DNA from: Rhodosporidiobolus odoratus
Taxonomy: Eukaryota; Basidiomycota; Microbotryomycetes; Sporidiobolales; Sporidiobolaceae
DNA length: 64,000 nucleotides
NCBI GenBank assembly: GCA_034387635.1
Contig: JAOANU010000021.1
Location: 186,001 to 250,000, forward strand
Direction: 5' to 3'
The notes beneath the pieces were generated by a model. The model had not been told where the DNA came from. It made no database searches and saw only the letters and a list, made by a program, of their open reading frames with translations. The position numbers and the translations under genes are program-made. Of the stretch, positions 23,198-41,100 are shown one piece after another (within the stretch, counting starts at the first letter, position 1; each line of letters opens with the position of its first letter).

Positions 23198-23629
23198 CCG
23201 CGGGCACATTGAGGGTGGGAGTAGTCAGCGAAATCCGAGGTAAGCGAAAAGGCCAAGTTGGGAAGGTCGCGAGTAGGACGGAAAGGTGAAAAGCGAGCTT
23301 TTCTGGACTGCACCTGCGCCCAGTATAGCTGGAGGAACACCTATCAGTGATAGGCGGACATTGCGAAAGAAGCGAAGTGGCGCCGCAAGCCATACTGCAG
23401 GAGAGAAACCCTCAGCTTCTTGCATTTGCTGCGCTGTATTGTGCTTTACACCCTCATGCTTCCCTCCCCCTTAACTATAGATACGTGAGCATTCTGTTCG
23501 TTCCGTCCTCCTCTCCACAACGCACCGCATGTTCCAACTTGCTCTGCCTGCGGCCGCAGTTTTTCCTATGTCCGTTACCTCCGCAGCCTTTGCCGCTGTA
23601 AACCATCCCGGCCAGATGTCCGGGCACCT
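23198..23629. other. Intergenic region with a 15-bp palindrome
   Basis: No gene was supported. A perfect palindrome of 7+1+7 bases lies at 23340-23354. Confidence 0.5.
23340..23354. repeat. Perfect 15-bp palindrome
   Basis: cctatca-g-tgatagg reads the same on both strands apart from the central base. It matches the core of the bacterial tet operator, which in a fungal genome is most likely coincidence. Confidence 0.8.
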
Positions 23630-24824
23630 TCACCCATAGTACGCGAGGCAGTGGTATCTCGTCGCTGAAGAAGCGCATCTCCGGGAGCTGAAATCGTGAA
23701 AACGCCTTGCTTCGTTGCCTTCCATTTCTATCAATCCGATCAATACGCCCGCTGCGCCTTCCACGCCGCCGGTGTCGTTCCGTACCGCGCTGCTGCTCGA
23801 TGCGAAATCTGCGCCAAGCTTTCCATGGTTGTTGCCTGCGAGAAGAGAAAAAGAGGTAAGCACGCTCGGCTGCAGTCTGGGAAGCCTGCAAGGGAAAAAA
23901 GGCCATTCACCTCAGCTTGCTTTGCAATGATACCGAGGTGCTTTGCTTTGACCTAGAGGGAAGGTGGTCAGCCGGAAAACCCACATATAGGGTCCAAAGG
24001 ACAACAAGAGTAAACAGGCGAAAAGACTCGCAAGTTCGCTGACAGGCGGGGGACCGCCGTGTGTATCAATGTGATGCTCTACGTCTCGTACACATTCCGA
24101 TAGCGCAGCACAGATGGCTCGTTTGGCGGGGAGGTCGTACTTCTTGAAAGCCTTTGGCAGAAAGGTGTTTTTGCGCCAATTCGCTGCCTCGTCGTAGCGA
24201 ATCCAGTTCGGGTCCCGCTCGTCGTGTTTCCCAGGGGGAAGATAATGCTTCTCGATGACCTCGGTAAGGTTGTTGTACTCGATCTGGAGAGCAGCTTCAT
24301 TCATTGCGTCCAAGTATGATTCACCTGGTGCCGGGGCAGCCTATGGAGCAAATCACGTTAGAAGGTTCTCTACGTATAGGGCTGATAGCCAACCAAGGAA
24401 TTTCAGCGCAGAGGGCACCGGACGAGAGAACAAAGACTGAGTGGACTTGCAGAGTGGGGAATGGTTGTTGGGTTGAACCCTATCATGCGGCACAGCGCCA
24501 TCCAGCCGGTCTGTTTCATCGGCCGGTTTCGGATATTGTCAATAGAGGTGCGCGGACAGGCCGCAAGTGGGGGGGAGAGCGAAAGTCGAAAGGGCGCACC
24601 GTGTTCTTTTCCAGTTGCGACTGTCGCCCGCCGTTATCAAACACCAATTCCGCGTTATCGTATAGCTGATGCTGTCGCTTGCCGCCGAGAAGTTCCCACA
24701 CAGGCTCTCCCGCGTGCTGCTTGATGTCACGGAGCGCTCGTCTAGTACTGGGATTGCTGTTGACCTTGAGGAGATATTCGATGAGCTCTGCCCATCGGGT
24801 GAAAAGGATCGGGGTTGGTGCCAT
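23630..24824 (-). CDS. Unrecognised multi-exon gene (model incomplete)
   Basis: Several minus-strand exons have clear coding character. One runs from an ATG at 24824 (MAPTPILFTRWAELIEYLL) to a GTGCGC donor after 24600. Another, starting near 24520, reads TGWMALCRMIGFNPTTIPHS. A third, near 24345-24050, contains HDERDPNWIRYDEAANW and KAFKKYDLPAKRAIC. Shorter exons follow: VKAKHLGIIAKQAE near 23950-23910 and NNHGKLGADFASSS near 23830. I could not close the frame across the intron at about 24450-24345. Coding-like sequence also extends upstream to about 25411, so the true start may be earlier. I recognise no domain. A GEPVWELLGGK stretch resembles an enolase-superfamily loop, but the rest does not fit. 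Confidence 0.4.
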
Positions 24825-25426
24825 TCTTTGTTTGAGACGACTATGTGCTGTACGAGCTGAAGAGAAGGAAAGAGAGACGGCTGCGCCCAAGCCGCCCTCG
24901 GAGAGAATCGGCGCCCGTTTAAAGAGGCGGTGTAGCTGGGTTGTCCGCGGCTTGCCAAGCTCACCAAGCTCTTCCAGCACCAGCCGCACGGTCGAGTGTG
25001 GGCCTTCTCGTCTCACCGCTAGATACGAAGGCGCGGATCCGTCCTCCAGTCAGACTGACTGGCAGAGCGATAGGCGTATCCGACTTTGCCGCCATTTGTT
25101 TGGCCTTCTCAACCCGAGATTTCGAGGTTGTCTTACGGATGACCCAAGGGTCAAGGACGTACATGGAGCAGTGACCACCGGCGCCGAGACGTGTGTTCGG
25201 CGAGGACGACGACTCGCCCAGCTCTGAGCAAGGCATCAGGCGAAGGCTTGAAGGCTTGAACGAGTTCCTCTGTTGCCATGCGCGTCCATTGGAGCAGAAC
25301 CGGTTGTAGCCGTAGGGCATGTTCAGCAGTGTACGGAAGGGCTATATTTGTGAGCAAGTGCGGCGTGTGCTGCGGGGAACTCATGGATATGGGAAGCACA
25401 GGGTGCAAATTGGCATGCATTCATTC

Positions 25427-27696
25427 TTACTCCCCTACCTTTCCCCACCCTTCCTCCCTCTCCGTCCTCTCTGCCCACTCAACCAACCTCCGCATACACC
25501 CCTCCCACTCCTCGACCGTTCCCTGCCTTACTGCCACGAATCCGCCCTCAACCTTCTCAGCTACCGCTCTCTCACAAGCTTTCTTCAGGGCGAGGGTGTG
25601 GGACCGACCGTAGAAACGCCAGGCTGGGGCTAGAGACTCTGGAGTGGACGGGAGAGTGAGGTAGGAGTGCGTCTGGAGGAGGGAGAGGAGGGAGAGGAGA
25701 TAGCTGTGCGCGGCGAGGGGTCCGGGGAGTTTGCTGCGAAATCGAATATCGGGAGCAGTCGACGCGAAAGGTCAGTCGGCGTTCTGACCGAGGAAGGCCA
25801 GCGCGTGAGGACGGAATACGAGAGGGGAGAGAGGGGGGAGGGAAACCGGGCCAAATGAGAAAGGGCGAGGGTCGGGTGGGCAATGAAAGAAGGAAGCCAA
25901 ACTCACTACCCATCCTTCAACACTTCCACACCCTCCTCCCTCATCCTATTTTCCGCCTCTACCAACCCCAGCAAAGCCGCCTCCTTCCCCCCTCCTTCAC
26001 CAACGATTCCCCACCCCCCATCCTGAGCCGCAATCGCATGACCCACTAGCAGACCCTGAACATAGGATTGATGACCTGCGGCGGCAAAGTAGGGGAGGTT
26101 GAGGATCGAGAGAGCATTGGGTGGAAGAGAAGCCGTGGAGAAATCAGGCGGGAGGGGAAAGATGGAATGTGCGAGAGGGGATAAGTAAACACCGTTGAGG
26201 ATTTTGAACCCTGAGCCGGAACTGTTTGGCCTCGACTTGTCGGCGTACCGTGTCTGAAAGTGATCTGATGCTGGGTTGTAAGACGCAGGCGAGGGTATGT
26301 GCTGAATAAGGTGAGGTTCTAGGAATGGCTTGAGAGAGGCGGTATCCAGTGCACAGCACGATGGACACCTTCGCTTCTGGGGAGGTGGGGAGAAAGGAGC
26401 CCCAACCATACAGCTTGGAAGGGCAGAAGTGGATTCGGGAGAGTGTGAAGTGGCTGATGCGAGGCACGACAATGGCGCCGGATACGGGCGGGAGAACGAG
26501 GCCGGGCGAGGAAGGGAGAGGTGGAGTAGAGGAATGGTAGACCTGCACTGAGAACGATGGGTTAGCTGGGCTTGCGTCGCGAAAGACTAGGGAGAACTGA
26601 GTCGCGACCTGAAAAGAGAACAAGGTGCGAACGAGCCTTCTCAGCGATGCCGACTAGCTGACTGGCGATGTCCCACCCACTTGCCCCATTGCCCACGATC
26701 ACCACAGTCCTTCCTCTGTACCGCTCTGGGTCACGGTACGACAAAGAATGGGTGATTTCCCTATTGCCAACCTTCTCCTCGTCTTTGTTTGAAGTCGAAG
26801 AGGCGGATGCTGACGAGATTTGGGCGAGCCACACGTCTTGGCCCGCAAAGGAGGGGTTAAAGGGTGTATCATATCGTCCTGTTGCGACTACGAGGTGTTC
26901 GTAATCTCTTTGCTCGGTCCGGCCAGCTTCGCCCGCCGCAGTCGAGGTGAACAACCCATCTGCCGTTGAGCCATTCTGCTTTGATCACCGATACATTGAG
27001 GTGTATGTACGGATCGAGGTCGGAGCTCGAGACGACGTGGTCGAGGTAGGAGAGGATGCGGGAGTGCGGGGCAAAGAGTGGTGTCAAAGGCGGAAAGGGT
27101 CGGGAAAGGGTCGGGAGGGGAAAGTCACTGCCGTTCACCCATCATCAGCTCATTCTCGTTTGAGATCCCTCAGGCAGCTCAAGGGTCTCCCGGTGAAGCA
27201 CGTCGGGCTGACTCGAAGGCGTGGCAGTGTTGGTCCGCAAAGAAGGGTACAACGGGGTTTGTGGCTTTTTTCTTGGCGAGTCAAGGTGGTCAGACGAGTC
27301 GGGTAGCCTGCACCAAGTACAGCGAACCAGTGTCTGTATTTGTCAGCTACGGGACGAGGCAGTGGGTGCAAGCCTGGAAACCGCAAGTAAGAAGGAAGAA
27401 GAGACGGACCAAACACCCCCAACTCGCGCCCTTTTCTCCAGCACCTCAATCTCCCATTCGTCCTCTTCCGCCCACTCTCGGCCCTCTTGCTCGGCCTGAT
27501 GGCGCAGCTGCTTTTGAGTGTCCAAGAGAGCGAGGAGGGTCCCGATGCCGCAGAAACCGGCGCCGATGATTGCGACGCGTTTCTTTTTCTTCGGGATTGG
27601 GCGAGAAGCGGGAGTGGGAGGTGAATGAGGAGGGGTGGAAGGCAGGCTTCGAGAAAAAGACAGAGGCGAGAGCGTGTGAGGCTCGGGGGAAGACAT
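25427..27696 (-). pseudogene. FMO-type FAD monooxygenase, disrupted by three frame breaks
   Basis: The exon outline is 27696-27410, 27307-27213, 27127-26622, 26542-25907 and 25733-25427. It begins with a Rossmann FAD site (VAIIGAGFCGIGTLLAL), then TPLYPSLRTNT, LVVATGRYD, the second dinucleotide site (VVIVGNGASGWDIASQ), VLCTGYRLS and the C-terminal FAAAGHQSYVQGLLVGHAIA, all in the order of flavin-containing monooxygenases. The frame shifts three times where no intron can explain it cleanly: near 27090 (one base short between PFPDPF and PLTPLFAPHS), near 26950 (after NGRWV, before TSTAAGEAG) and near 26333 (two bases short in a CT run after CTGYRLS). A 43-nt intron could in principle bridge the second. 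Neighbouring genes read cleanly, so decay is likelier than poor sequence. An in-frame ATG at 27945 is an alternative start. Confidence 0.72.
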
Positions 27697-33343
<5,647 letters not shown>

Positions 33344-34305
33344 AGTCGCTGTCCGCTTTGCTGCCGACTTTTATCCCCTTCTTGGTCTCTTCCTTCGTGC
33401 CCCACCCTTGTATTCGTCCTCTTCTACTCTATCCTTCATTCTTTATCTTGCAGTCTATGCGCGCCTCGTCAATACGCTTGTCATCAATCTCGTCACGTCA
33501 CTGTCTGTCCTCTTCCCCCCTCGTTCTACCCTCGCTCTGTCTGTCTTGATCGATTGAGTGCTTTCCCCCCTGTAGGTACTGTCTGATTTCAATGATTGAA
33601 CGAAGGCTTTGCTGCCCGTCGTCTTGCTGCACCCCGCAAAGAAAAGAGCGCTTGTGCTGACCCGGCCCTGTGGCAGCGAGGCAGGAAAAGCGAAAGGAAA
33701 AGGCAGCGCTTCCTTTGAAACTGACCGAAACCAGCCGTTACAGAGTCGTGACGGCAATGCGAAGCTATGTACAGCGAACGTAGGTGAGGCATACCGTAGG
33801 TGGGATGTCAAACTTGATTATGTGGTAGTTGTGAAGGTCCGCCAGTCGGGGCTGGCTGTTCCCTCTACTTTGTAACGCACGCTGACGGACGTCCGCGCGG
33901 TCGCGAGCCCGGTAAAGTGACTTCCTGCGGAAAACGGAAAGAAAGAACGCCCCTCTTGCGAAAGCTGGAAGACGAGCCCGGCCGTCTTGAAATGGGGCGA
34001 CCGGAAGACGAGTCCTTCGCCCATATCGCGACGGCATTCGCGGTCGAAGTTGAGACACGCAGTCGCGAGCGCTTGCACTGGGCTGCCAAGCTCTTCCTCC
34101 TCAGGCTTCCCTCCACTCCCGTGCTCTGTGAGCGGGCAGCAAGCAGGGACGTGTGACAGGGAGGGCGAAGAAAGCTTTACGAAGTGACAACAACAAGCCC
34201 AGAAACAGATTCCGCACCGCACATCCTTCTCGGGCCTCGCGACTGTTCAGTACTCCTCGTCGAGCGCAATACACTGCATCGCGTAGAGACCGTATATCCG
34301 GCGGA
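33344..34305. other. Convergent 3' region
   Basis: About 960 bp between the convergent KDM4 and rad1 genes. Open frames on both strands lack recognisable features. No gene is supported. Confidence 0.45.
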
Positions 34306-36291
34306 TCAGCAAGGTAGCCTGAATATGACTAACTTACAGGCCGAACGGGAGGAAAGGGAGCTGACCGAAAACTCCACGAACCCAATCTTATCCTCCTGTA
34401 CGCTTGCCCTTGCCCCGCGGGTCGAGAGGGGGATCATGAACTGAAAGGAGACCAGACCAGACACGGCTGTTCGTATAGACTGTGAGGGTAGAATAGAATG
34501 GAAAGGGCATGAGCATGCGTTTGAGGCTCTCAAAGGAAGGAGAAACGCACCGTTTTTATCGAGGCGTTCAGAGCGTTCTTTGTCAGTTGGATGTGCGAGA
34601 ACTTGTAGCTGTAGTTCAGCCGTTGGCATGATAGACGGCGGTGATCATGTGAAGGCAGTCGGAAGAGGAAGGGCACAGCGGAGTTAGCACCTTCTCGGTG
34701 ATGGAAGAGGGACAAAGCGCACGTATTCCGTGTTGGTTCATGGCATTCGAAGATTTCTAGGACATCTTTGTCGTCGGAATAGTCCATCTGTACCCGAAGA
34801 CACAGGATGAAAGAGCAGGGATGGTTGCCAAACGAATTGAGGACAGGAAGGGCAGAATCAGCGGTCAGTATGGCGTGCCTAAATCGCGATCAGGAATATT
34901 TCGACCGTGCTCATGCAGCCAGAGCTGCGGAATCAGGACATCGATGCGATATGAGACCGCGAGAGATACCAACGCACCTCGGTACTACCCAAAGTCCCCG
35001 CACTCTCCAGCCTAAACAACGGCACCTCTTCCCCTTCATCCTCGTCACCTCCCAGATCCTCGCCCAAGCTCGGCGAGTCTCTCCTCCGTCGCTTGTACCG
35101 GTTCGTGCCGGCATGATGCACAAGATGAGGCGGGGCGAAGCTGATTGTCAGGCGTTCGGAAGAGGGAGCGAGTTCGTGAAGGGCGTCGCGCAGCCATTCG
35201 GACTGGGGAGGTAAGGCTCAGCGGAAGGTCAAGTGAGCCAGAACAAGCGGGGATAAACAGTTCGGAGGGACAGAGATACTCACCTTCATGATAAGCCGGA
35301 CTAGCTGATCCTCGGCCGGAAAAGGCAGCGAGAGAAGCCCATCTGGCTCGTATGTCGTAAGCTCACAGCGTGTAACGATACCCGACTCTTCGAGTCTACG
35401 TAATGATGGCAAAAAAGCAGTAACGAGGAGCACACGGCGTAAGTAAGGCTCTGACAATGGGGACAGACAATCGAGACGGGAAAGACAGAACGTACAGCAA
35501 GATTAACGGTTCCCCCATTCCCTTGTAGCTGATCCTCAAACTCGTCCTCTCCTTCGTATGATCCTCGACCTCAGCCGCATCTCTTCCCATTCTTCTCCTA
35601 CTCCTCCCATAACTTTCATCCTCATCACTCCCCTCCTCCCTCCTCTCTCGTTTGAAAGGGTTTCCAGCTCCTCCCGACAGGCCTGCGTTGCCGAAGATGT
35701 TGAGGCATTCGAGGAGAGTTCGGAGGGAGATTGAGACTTGACAGAAGATCTTGTCTGGGGCGGGAGAAGAAGAGGGTGAGCCTGGGGGTGAAACCCCCGA
35801 GTCCGGCTCGATCATGGCGGACTTGTCCTCGGGGGACAGAGAGAAGGAGTAGGATGAGAAGGCGGAGGCGTTGACATAGGCGTGAGCTGTGAAATGAGGG
35901 TGAGCTGCCACGGAGAAAAGAGCAAGAAACGCAGAGCGACGCACCTTGTAGGCCCCTTCCTTCCTCTACAGTGAAGCGCAGACCGAGCGCGTCCATTCTC
36001 ACGACAGCCAGCTGTAGCATCTCGGCACAAGAGTGGCGGATGGGAGAAAGGGAAAGAGGTTGATTCAAGAAAGGAAAAGAGCGGAACAGGTTGCAGCTCA
36101 CGTCACGGAAGCTGAGGCACCTAAGCATGCTTGCAAGCGGTCTCACGTCTGCCACCGAGCCCACCATGACCTGCTGCATACGAGGTGTGCGGGTAATGGG
36201 ATGAGGTGGGGGAAGAGCCGGAAAAAGTCAGCCAGGAGATGGAAGCAAAAGAGGAGTAAGGGAGGCGCACAGCTTGATCATTGAGAGGCAT
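34306..36291 (-). CDS. rad1: Rad1 subunit of the 9-1-1 DNA-damage checkpoint clamp, 396 aa
   Basis: Exons 36291-36271, 36170-36102, 36020-35945, 35886-35496, 35395-35284, 35202-34978, 34787-34723, 34608-34551 and 34479-34306. Rad1 forms a PCNA-like ring with Hus1 and Rad9 that is loaded at DNA damage in the nucleus. Recognisable segments are VADVRPLASMLRCLSF, LRFTVEEGRGLQAHAYV, FSSYSFSL, LLECLNIFGNA, SLRISYKGMGEPLILLLEE and KFSHIQLTKNALNASIKT, then SFQFMIPLSTRG, in the order expected of two PCNA-like folds. Acidic, Arg-rich inserts occur in each half. (The S. cerevisiae orthologue is RAD17; the name follows S. pombe.) The last intron is optional: splicing at a GTCAGC donor near 34356 would give a different C-terminus. 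Confidence 0.9.
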
Positions 36292-37248
36292 GGGTACCGA
36301 GCACGAAGGCTGCACGGGTCAGAATGGAGTGCAACGAAGCAGAAAATTGGCGAGGGAGGTTCGCTCTCCGACGGTTGCTTGCTGTGCGCTCCGAACCGCT
36401 TGAAAGTAGGCCTACTCAGCGACACCACTCGCTCTACACCCTACAAGGCCGTCCTAGCCTACTATCTCGCCAACGAATGCGATTGTGAAGGGCTCATCGA
36501 CAGTCCGCTTCTTCAAATGATGAAGAAATCCCAGGACGTAGAAGGCATGTGTGGCGGAAGTGCTTGGTGTCACTGGCTACCAGTATGGCTACGGGACTTG
36601 CCGACGACTCTGGGCTCCTCCAGGTGAGCCTGCGCGGATCCCAGTCGCCTTTTCTCCCCATGCACTAGGCGCCTGACAAGCTCTCGATACCATTAGCCGC
36701 GCAGCGCTATTGTATACATACCGAGGCTCGCGCTTCGGCGCATTTGAGCTGCGTTTTGACTCGAGGCAAGCTCGCAGATGCTGCCTTATATTAGGCAGGG
36801 CCACCGCTTTGACGGATCACTCGCTTGCTTCCACCCGCTGGCGCTCAGACAGCTGCTCAGCGTCAGGTTCAAATCACGCGTCTTCCAGAGTTATGTCTGT
36901 ATGCCGCCGCCTTGAAAGCGCCGGAGCTTGAAAGCGCGTCCGATGTCGCTGTCACCCCGTCCCGCTTCCGTCAGGTTCGAGCGCCAGCATGCTGTGCCCG
37001 CGCTCCACACTTTCTCGTCAAGCAACCTCCTAGACACAGGTGCAGAAGCGACCAGGCTGGTTCAAAGCCTAAAGTTGCTGGTCTTTCCACCGGAAGCAAA
37101 TGTTCTCCCTGCGGCGTTCATCGTGCACATGCCTGGATAGTCCCAGGCGGGAATACTCAGTATAGCAATGCACTCCTATCCCTGAATCTGGAAGGAAACC
37201 ATGTCTACGCGTGAAAACGACCCGGGTTATGGCTGTCAGTATCTGATT
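36292..37248. other. Intergenic region, nothing recognised
   Basis: About 960 bp between rad1 and the Dabb gene. Plus-strand frames up to 129 codons show no domain. No RNA gene was identified. Confidence 0.4.
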
Positions 37249-37924
37249 TTACCATAATCTCGCCACTTTCTCCTCCTCCCTGGCGTCCGACCCGAAGGCG
37301 TGCTTGTCTGTCGAGCAAGCGCAACCGTGCCCCGAGTCTATCGGTGAATCCGCAAAGACGATGCGGCCCCACACAAGCACTCAGGAGGAAGAAGAGATGG
37401 GAAAGAGAAAGAAAAAAGGAAAACAGCGCATGAGAGAGAACTCACCCGCCACCCGCTCCTTTACCACCCCATTGATCAAGACCATATGTTCATCACACGC
37501 CCTATACCTCCCAAACTCTTCGAGATCCTTCAATTGACGGTAGAGGCCATATTCGTACCCTACGGCTCGGGCGTCGTAGATTGGGGGACCCATGGCGTCC
37601 GAGGTACCGTAGGGGACCTTGGCTAGACCTGATAGTGCAAAGTGTATGAGGGTTGGAGGCCAGGGTTAGCCGAGAGTTGCGTGAAGAGACATCGAGGTGA
37701 GGTGAGGACCAAGGAGCGGGAGAAAAGAGGGAAAACGGACCTTCTTGACACAACGGCAAGAAAGTATCCCGCTCCTCCTGGGTAAGGTCAGTCTTGAGCT
37801 TGAAGAGGACTGTCGAGAGAGAACAGCAGTAGTGAACAAGGGATATGTGGGGGCATGGTCAGCGACACGGTAATCGCGAGTGCAGACAGCCGTAAATCCG
37901 CGTACCGATGTGGTGGACGACCAT
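37249..37924 (-). CDS. Dabb (stress-responsive A/B barrel) domain protein, 109 aa
   Basis: Exons 37924-37906, 37809-37741, 37628-37446 and 37307-37249. The spliced start MVVHHIVLFKLKTDLTQEER and the later ARAVGYEYGLYRQL are the two signatures of the dimeric alpha/beta-barrel (Dabb) fold, including the paired histidines. Members are small soluble proteins of uncertain role; some fungal and plant relatives catalyse cyclisations or are stress-induced. It ends with a charged tail (SDAREEEKVARLW) encoded by a short last exon. It lies 258 bp downstream of YME2 on the same strand. It is shorter by one strand than some family members, but the fold core looks complete. Confidence 0.82.
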
Positions 37925-38182
37925 ACTGGGCGAGTGGACGATGTACGAGTAGCGCGAGCAGCAGTAGAAGCAGAGGTGGAGGAACGACGCCGCAACTTTC
38001 CTCCCCACTTTCGGCGTTCTCGACCGGAAGAACCACTTCCGGACGAGCCTCGACGAAGATCGCCTCGAAATGGTCTTTACACTCAAGCAGGTCTCTCTCC
38101 GGGTAGGTATGCGAAAACTGCTAGACCTAGACTCGGCGTCTATAATTCCAACGACTGCCTCCTTGAAGAACCAAAAGGAGCC

Positions 38183-41100
38183 TCACTCGGCCTCCCTCAG
38201 AATCGCCAACAACCTCGCCTTCTCCCTCGCCAACTTGTCACTCTTCTCCTGAGCCCCCTTCATACTCTCCAACAATTGTTCCACCCGGACCTGAACCTCC
38301 TTGGGTACCCTACTCCCCCCTCCAAACGCCCACTTACCCTTCTCTGTAAACAACTTGGCCAACTCGATCAACTCTGCTTGTGCGCTTTGTACATCTGCGG
38401 CAGTCGACTTGAGGCCAGACGAGACGGAGCGGTATTCGATTGAGGCGCGGAAGGAAGAGTCGGAGAGGAGGAGCTGGCAGGCGGAGCGGTAGACGGGTTT
38501 TCCGGGTCGGATCGAGGATGGACGACCGTTGACGTGGTGGACGGAGATCAAGGAGGCGGATTCGAGGGCGCGGAGGGCCGCATCGTCTCCACCAAACAGG
38601 GTCAGGAGGGTTTCCGCGTACTTGAGCTTCTTACGCACGAAGAGAGAAACAGTAGACAGGTCGTTAGCCTGGCCAATGATCAGGCTATCGGAAAGGCACA
38701 AGTCGACGTACCTCTCCCCTTTCACTCAACCCCTGCACCACAGCCCAAGCCTGATCCCTACTCCACTTGAACCCCTTCGCCTCATCCTCCTCATCCCCAA
38801 ATAATGCCTTCCTGAGACTCATAGCCTCCCTTTGACAGATATCCTCAACCGCTTCTTCGACCGTCTGACCCGCTCCGATCTTGCTCACGAGCAACTCGAG
38901 GTCGGTTTGACGGCCGCCGAGAAGCCCAACGGCAGGAATCGCGGTGGCAGGGAGGGATTGATCAAAGGCAGCGAGCTTGGCAGAGACCCATTGGAGCGAA
39001 GCTTCGGGGTTGGCGTCGGTCAGGGTGATCACCGAGAGAGGACGGGAGGGGAGGACTTTGGCAAGGGGCTTGGTCAGGGTGGAAGAGTCGCTGGTGAAGA
39101 TGACATGGGCAACCTGAAAGTAGGGGTCATCTCAGTGAGTTACTGCAGGCTCAGGCAAGATCGCAGGTAGAGAGACGCACCTGGTTCTCGACGAGAACTG
39201 CAGCCCATTCTCCAAGTGCATCGTAGAGCATCTCCTGCCTTGCCTCACCCTTTCCGGTGAAGCTGCAAAAGGTGTACGTCAGCATTCGGCCTCGAAGCTA
39301 CTCTCGAGAATGACGAGAGGTGACCGGTGAGCGGGATGCTAACGCAACAGGCCAGGCGGAAAGGCGAAAGACACGCACCCTTTAATGACAACCACCGGCA
39401 ATCTCTCCAGCCCAACCGCTGACACCTCACTCGCCTCGCCCTCCTGAGCCGCATTCTTCACAAACGCAGCACTCCTCGGCCCAATGATCTCGACCTTCTC
39501 ACCCTCTTCATGGCCCTGCTTCTTCGAACTGACCCCTGCAACCGGTTTCTCCACACCGCCTCCAAGTTCAGACATAGCCCCGTTGCCGGCAACGGCATCA
39601 AGACGGGCGTCGCGGACGCCGGAGGTGCGGAGCTGGGAAGCGGTGTCGGAGCGAGCTTGTTGTGCTTCTTTGCGGGAGGAGGAAGAGGCGAGCGCGGCGG
39701 CTGAGCGAGCTCGGGTGGCCGAGGCGATGGATGAGAGGGCTGAAGAGGTGACTTCTAGGATCTGTGACGAACGGGGCACTCATTAAGGTTGTCACCATGT
39801 ACAAGAGAGGAGCACGACCAGAACGAACCGCTTTCAGCTGTGTATCAAGCGAGCTGCTGAAGCCCGCCTTTTGACCAATAAGACCGACAGCCGCAAGGTC
39901 GATCATATTGTTCAGCGACGAGGCCAGAACGAACTGCGGCCAGTATCCCGTTGCTGAGGCCAGTTCCGAGACAAGCTTCGTGTCGGAACGGGCACTCTTG
40001 ACGAGCTGGTCACAATCGATGGTGAGGATGTTCCTACAAGCTTCCGTAAGTCAGTGTCAAGTCAAAAGATGGGGGAAGCGGAGCTTGCAACGTACTTTCC
40101 GTCTGCGAGGACTTCATCGACAAGGGCGGTTTTGCCCGAGCCGCGAGGTCCAGTTACCACGATAAAGGTATCTTGGTTTCGCCGCAACTTAGTCCAGCCG
40201 CAGTCACTGTTAGAGTCCAGTAAGGAGGTGCTCACCTGGTGTATCCCTCAACCAAGTGACCAACTGTTCCTTCGCCTCCTCCCTCTCCTTCTCAATCCCC
40301 GTCCCCGTAAACTTTTCCAAATTGGCCCCCTTTCCGCCTGCCAACCCCAACCTCCCAAGCGTCTCCTTCTTCAACCACCTATAAACCGTCCACTGATCGG
40401 CATCAAAGGTTCCCTCAACATGAGACTTGACAAAGAATTCTCGAATCGGGTCGAAGAAGACTGCGGCGGTGGTTCCGAGCAATGCGACGAGGAGGGGAAT
40501 GACAATGCGAGGGTGACCGGTGATCCAGTCCTTGATGTACGTGGCGCGTTGTCGCTCAGCGTAGAGAATGCGAACGACGGTGGCGGGCGGAGGAGGAGCA
40601 TCGAGGTCGCTTGAAGTAGATGAGGCGAATACTCGAGCGGCGTGTAGGCAATTTCGGGCAGACGTGGCTGATCGGGTAGAGGTGTAGATGATGCGGGCGG
40701 ATTTCGGTGAGGGAACGATGTCGTGGATCTTGCCGTAAGGACGGAAGATTTCGTAAAGCTCTTCTTGAGGAATCTGCAGGCCGAGAGTTATCTCTTCTGA
40801 CGACCGGCAGGCTTCTACCTACAGAGAAAGGAACACACCTCAGCTCCCTCGAATGCGACCTGGATCTCCCTCGAGGGGAAGCGGTTCATGTCCTCCATCC
40901 AAGGCCGCCCCTTGACCAGGAAAGTCCGAGACGGCCTACCGAGCGCGAACCAAGGTTTCCAGCCACTCCGAGTGAGGGCGTCTCCCTGCAGCGCGACCGC
41001 CCATGATTAGCAAGACACAGCGCGAAAGCAGCGGCAACCCCCCGAAAGACGCACCGCTTCCTTCTCGATGATCTTTGCAATCTTGTCCTCAATCTCCTTC

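Noticed and set aside
24600..24824. Enolase/mandelate-racemase assignment from a GEPVWELLGGK stretch
   Set aside because: The metal-binding and catalytic motifs of that superfamily are absent in all neighbouring exons.
27140..27165. Two adjacent in-frame TGA codons in the FMO gene
   Set aside because: They fall inside an intron (27212-27128) with a GTCAGC donor that gives the expected SMTF sequence, so they are not a lesion. The real break is nearer 27090.
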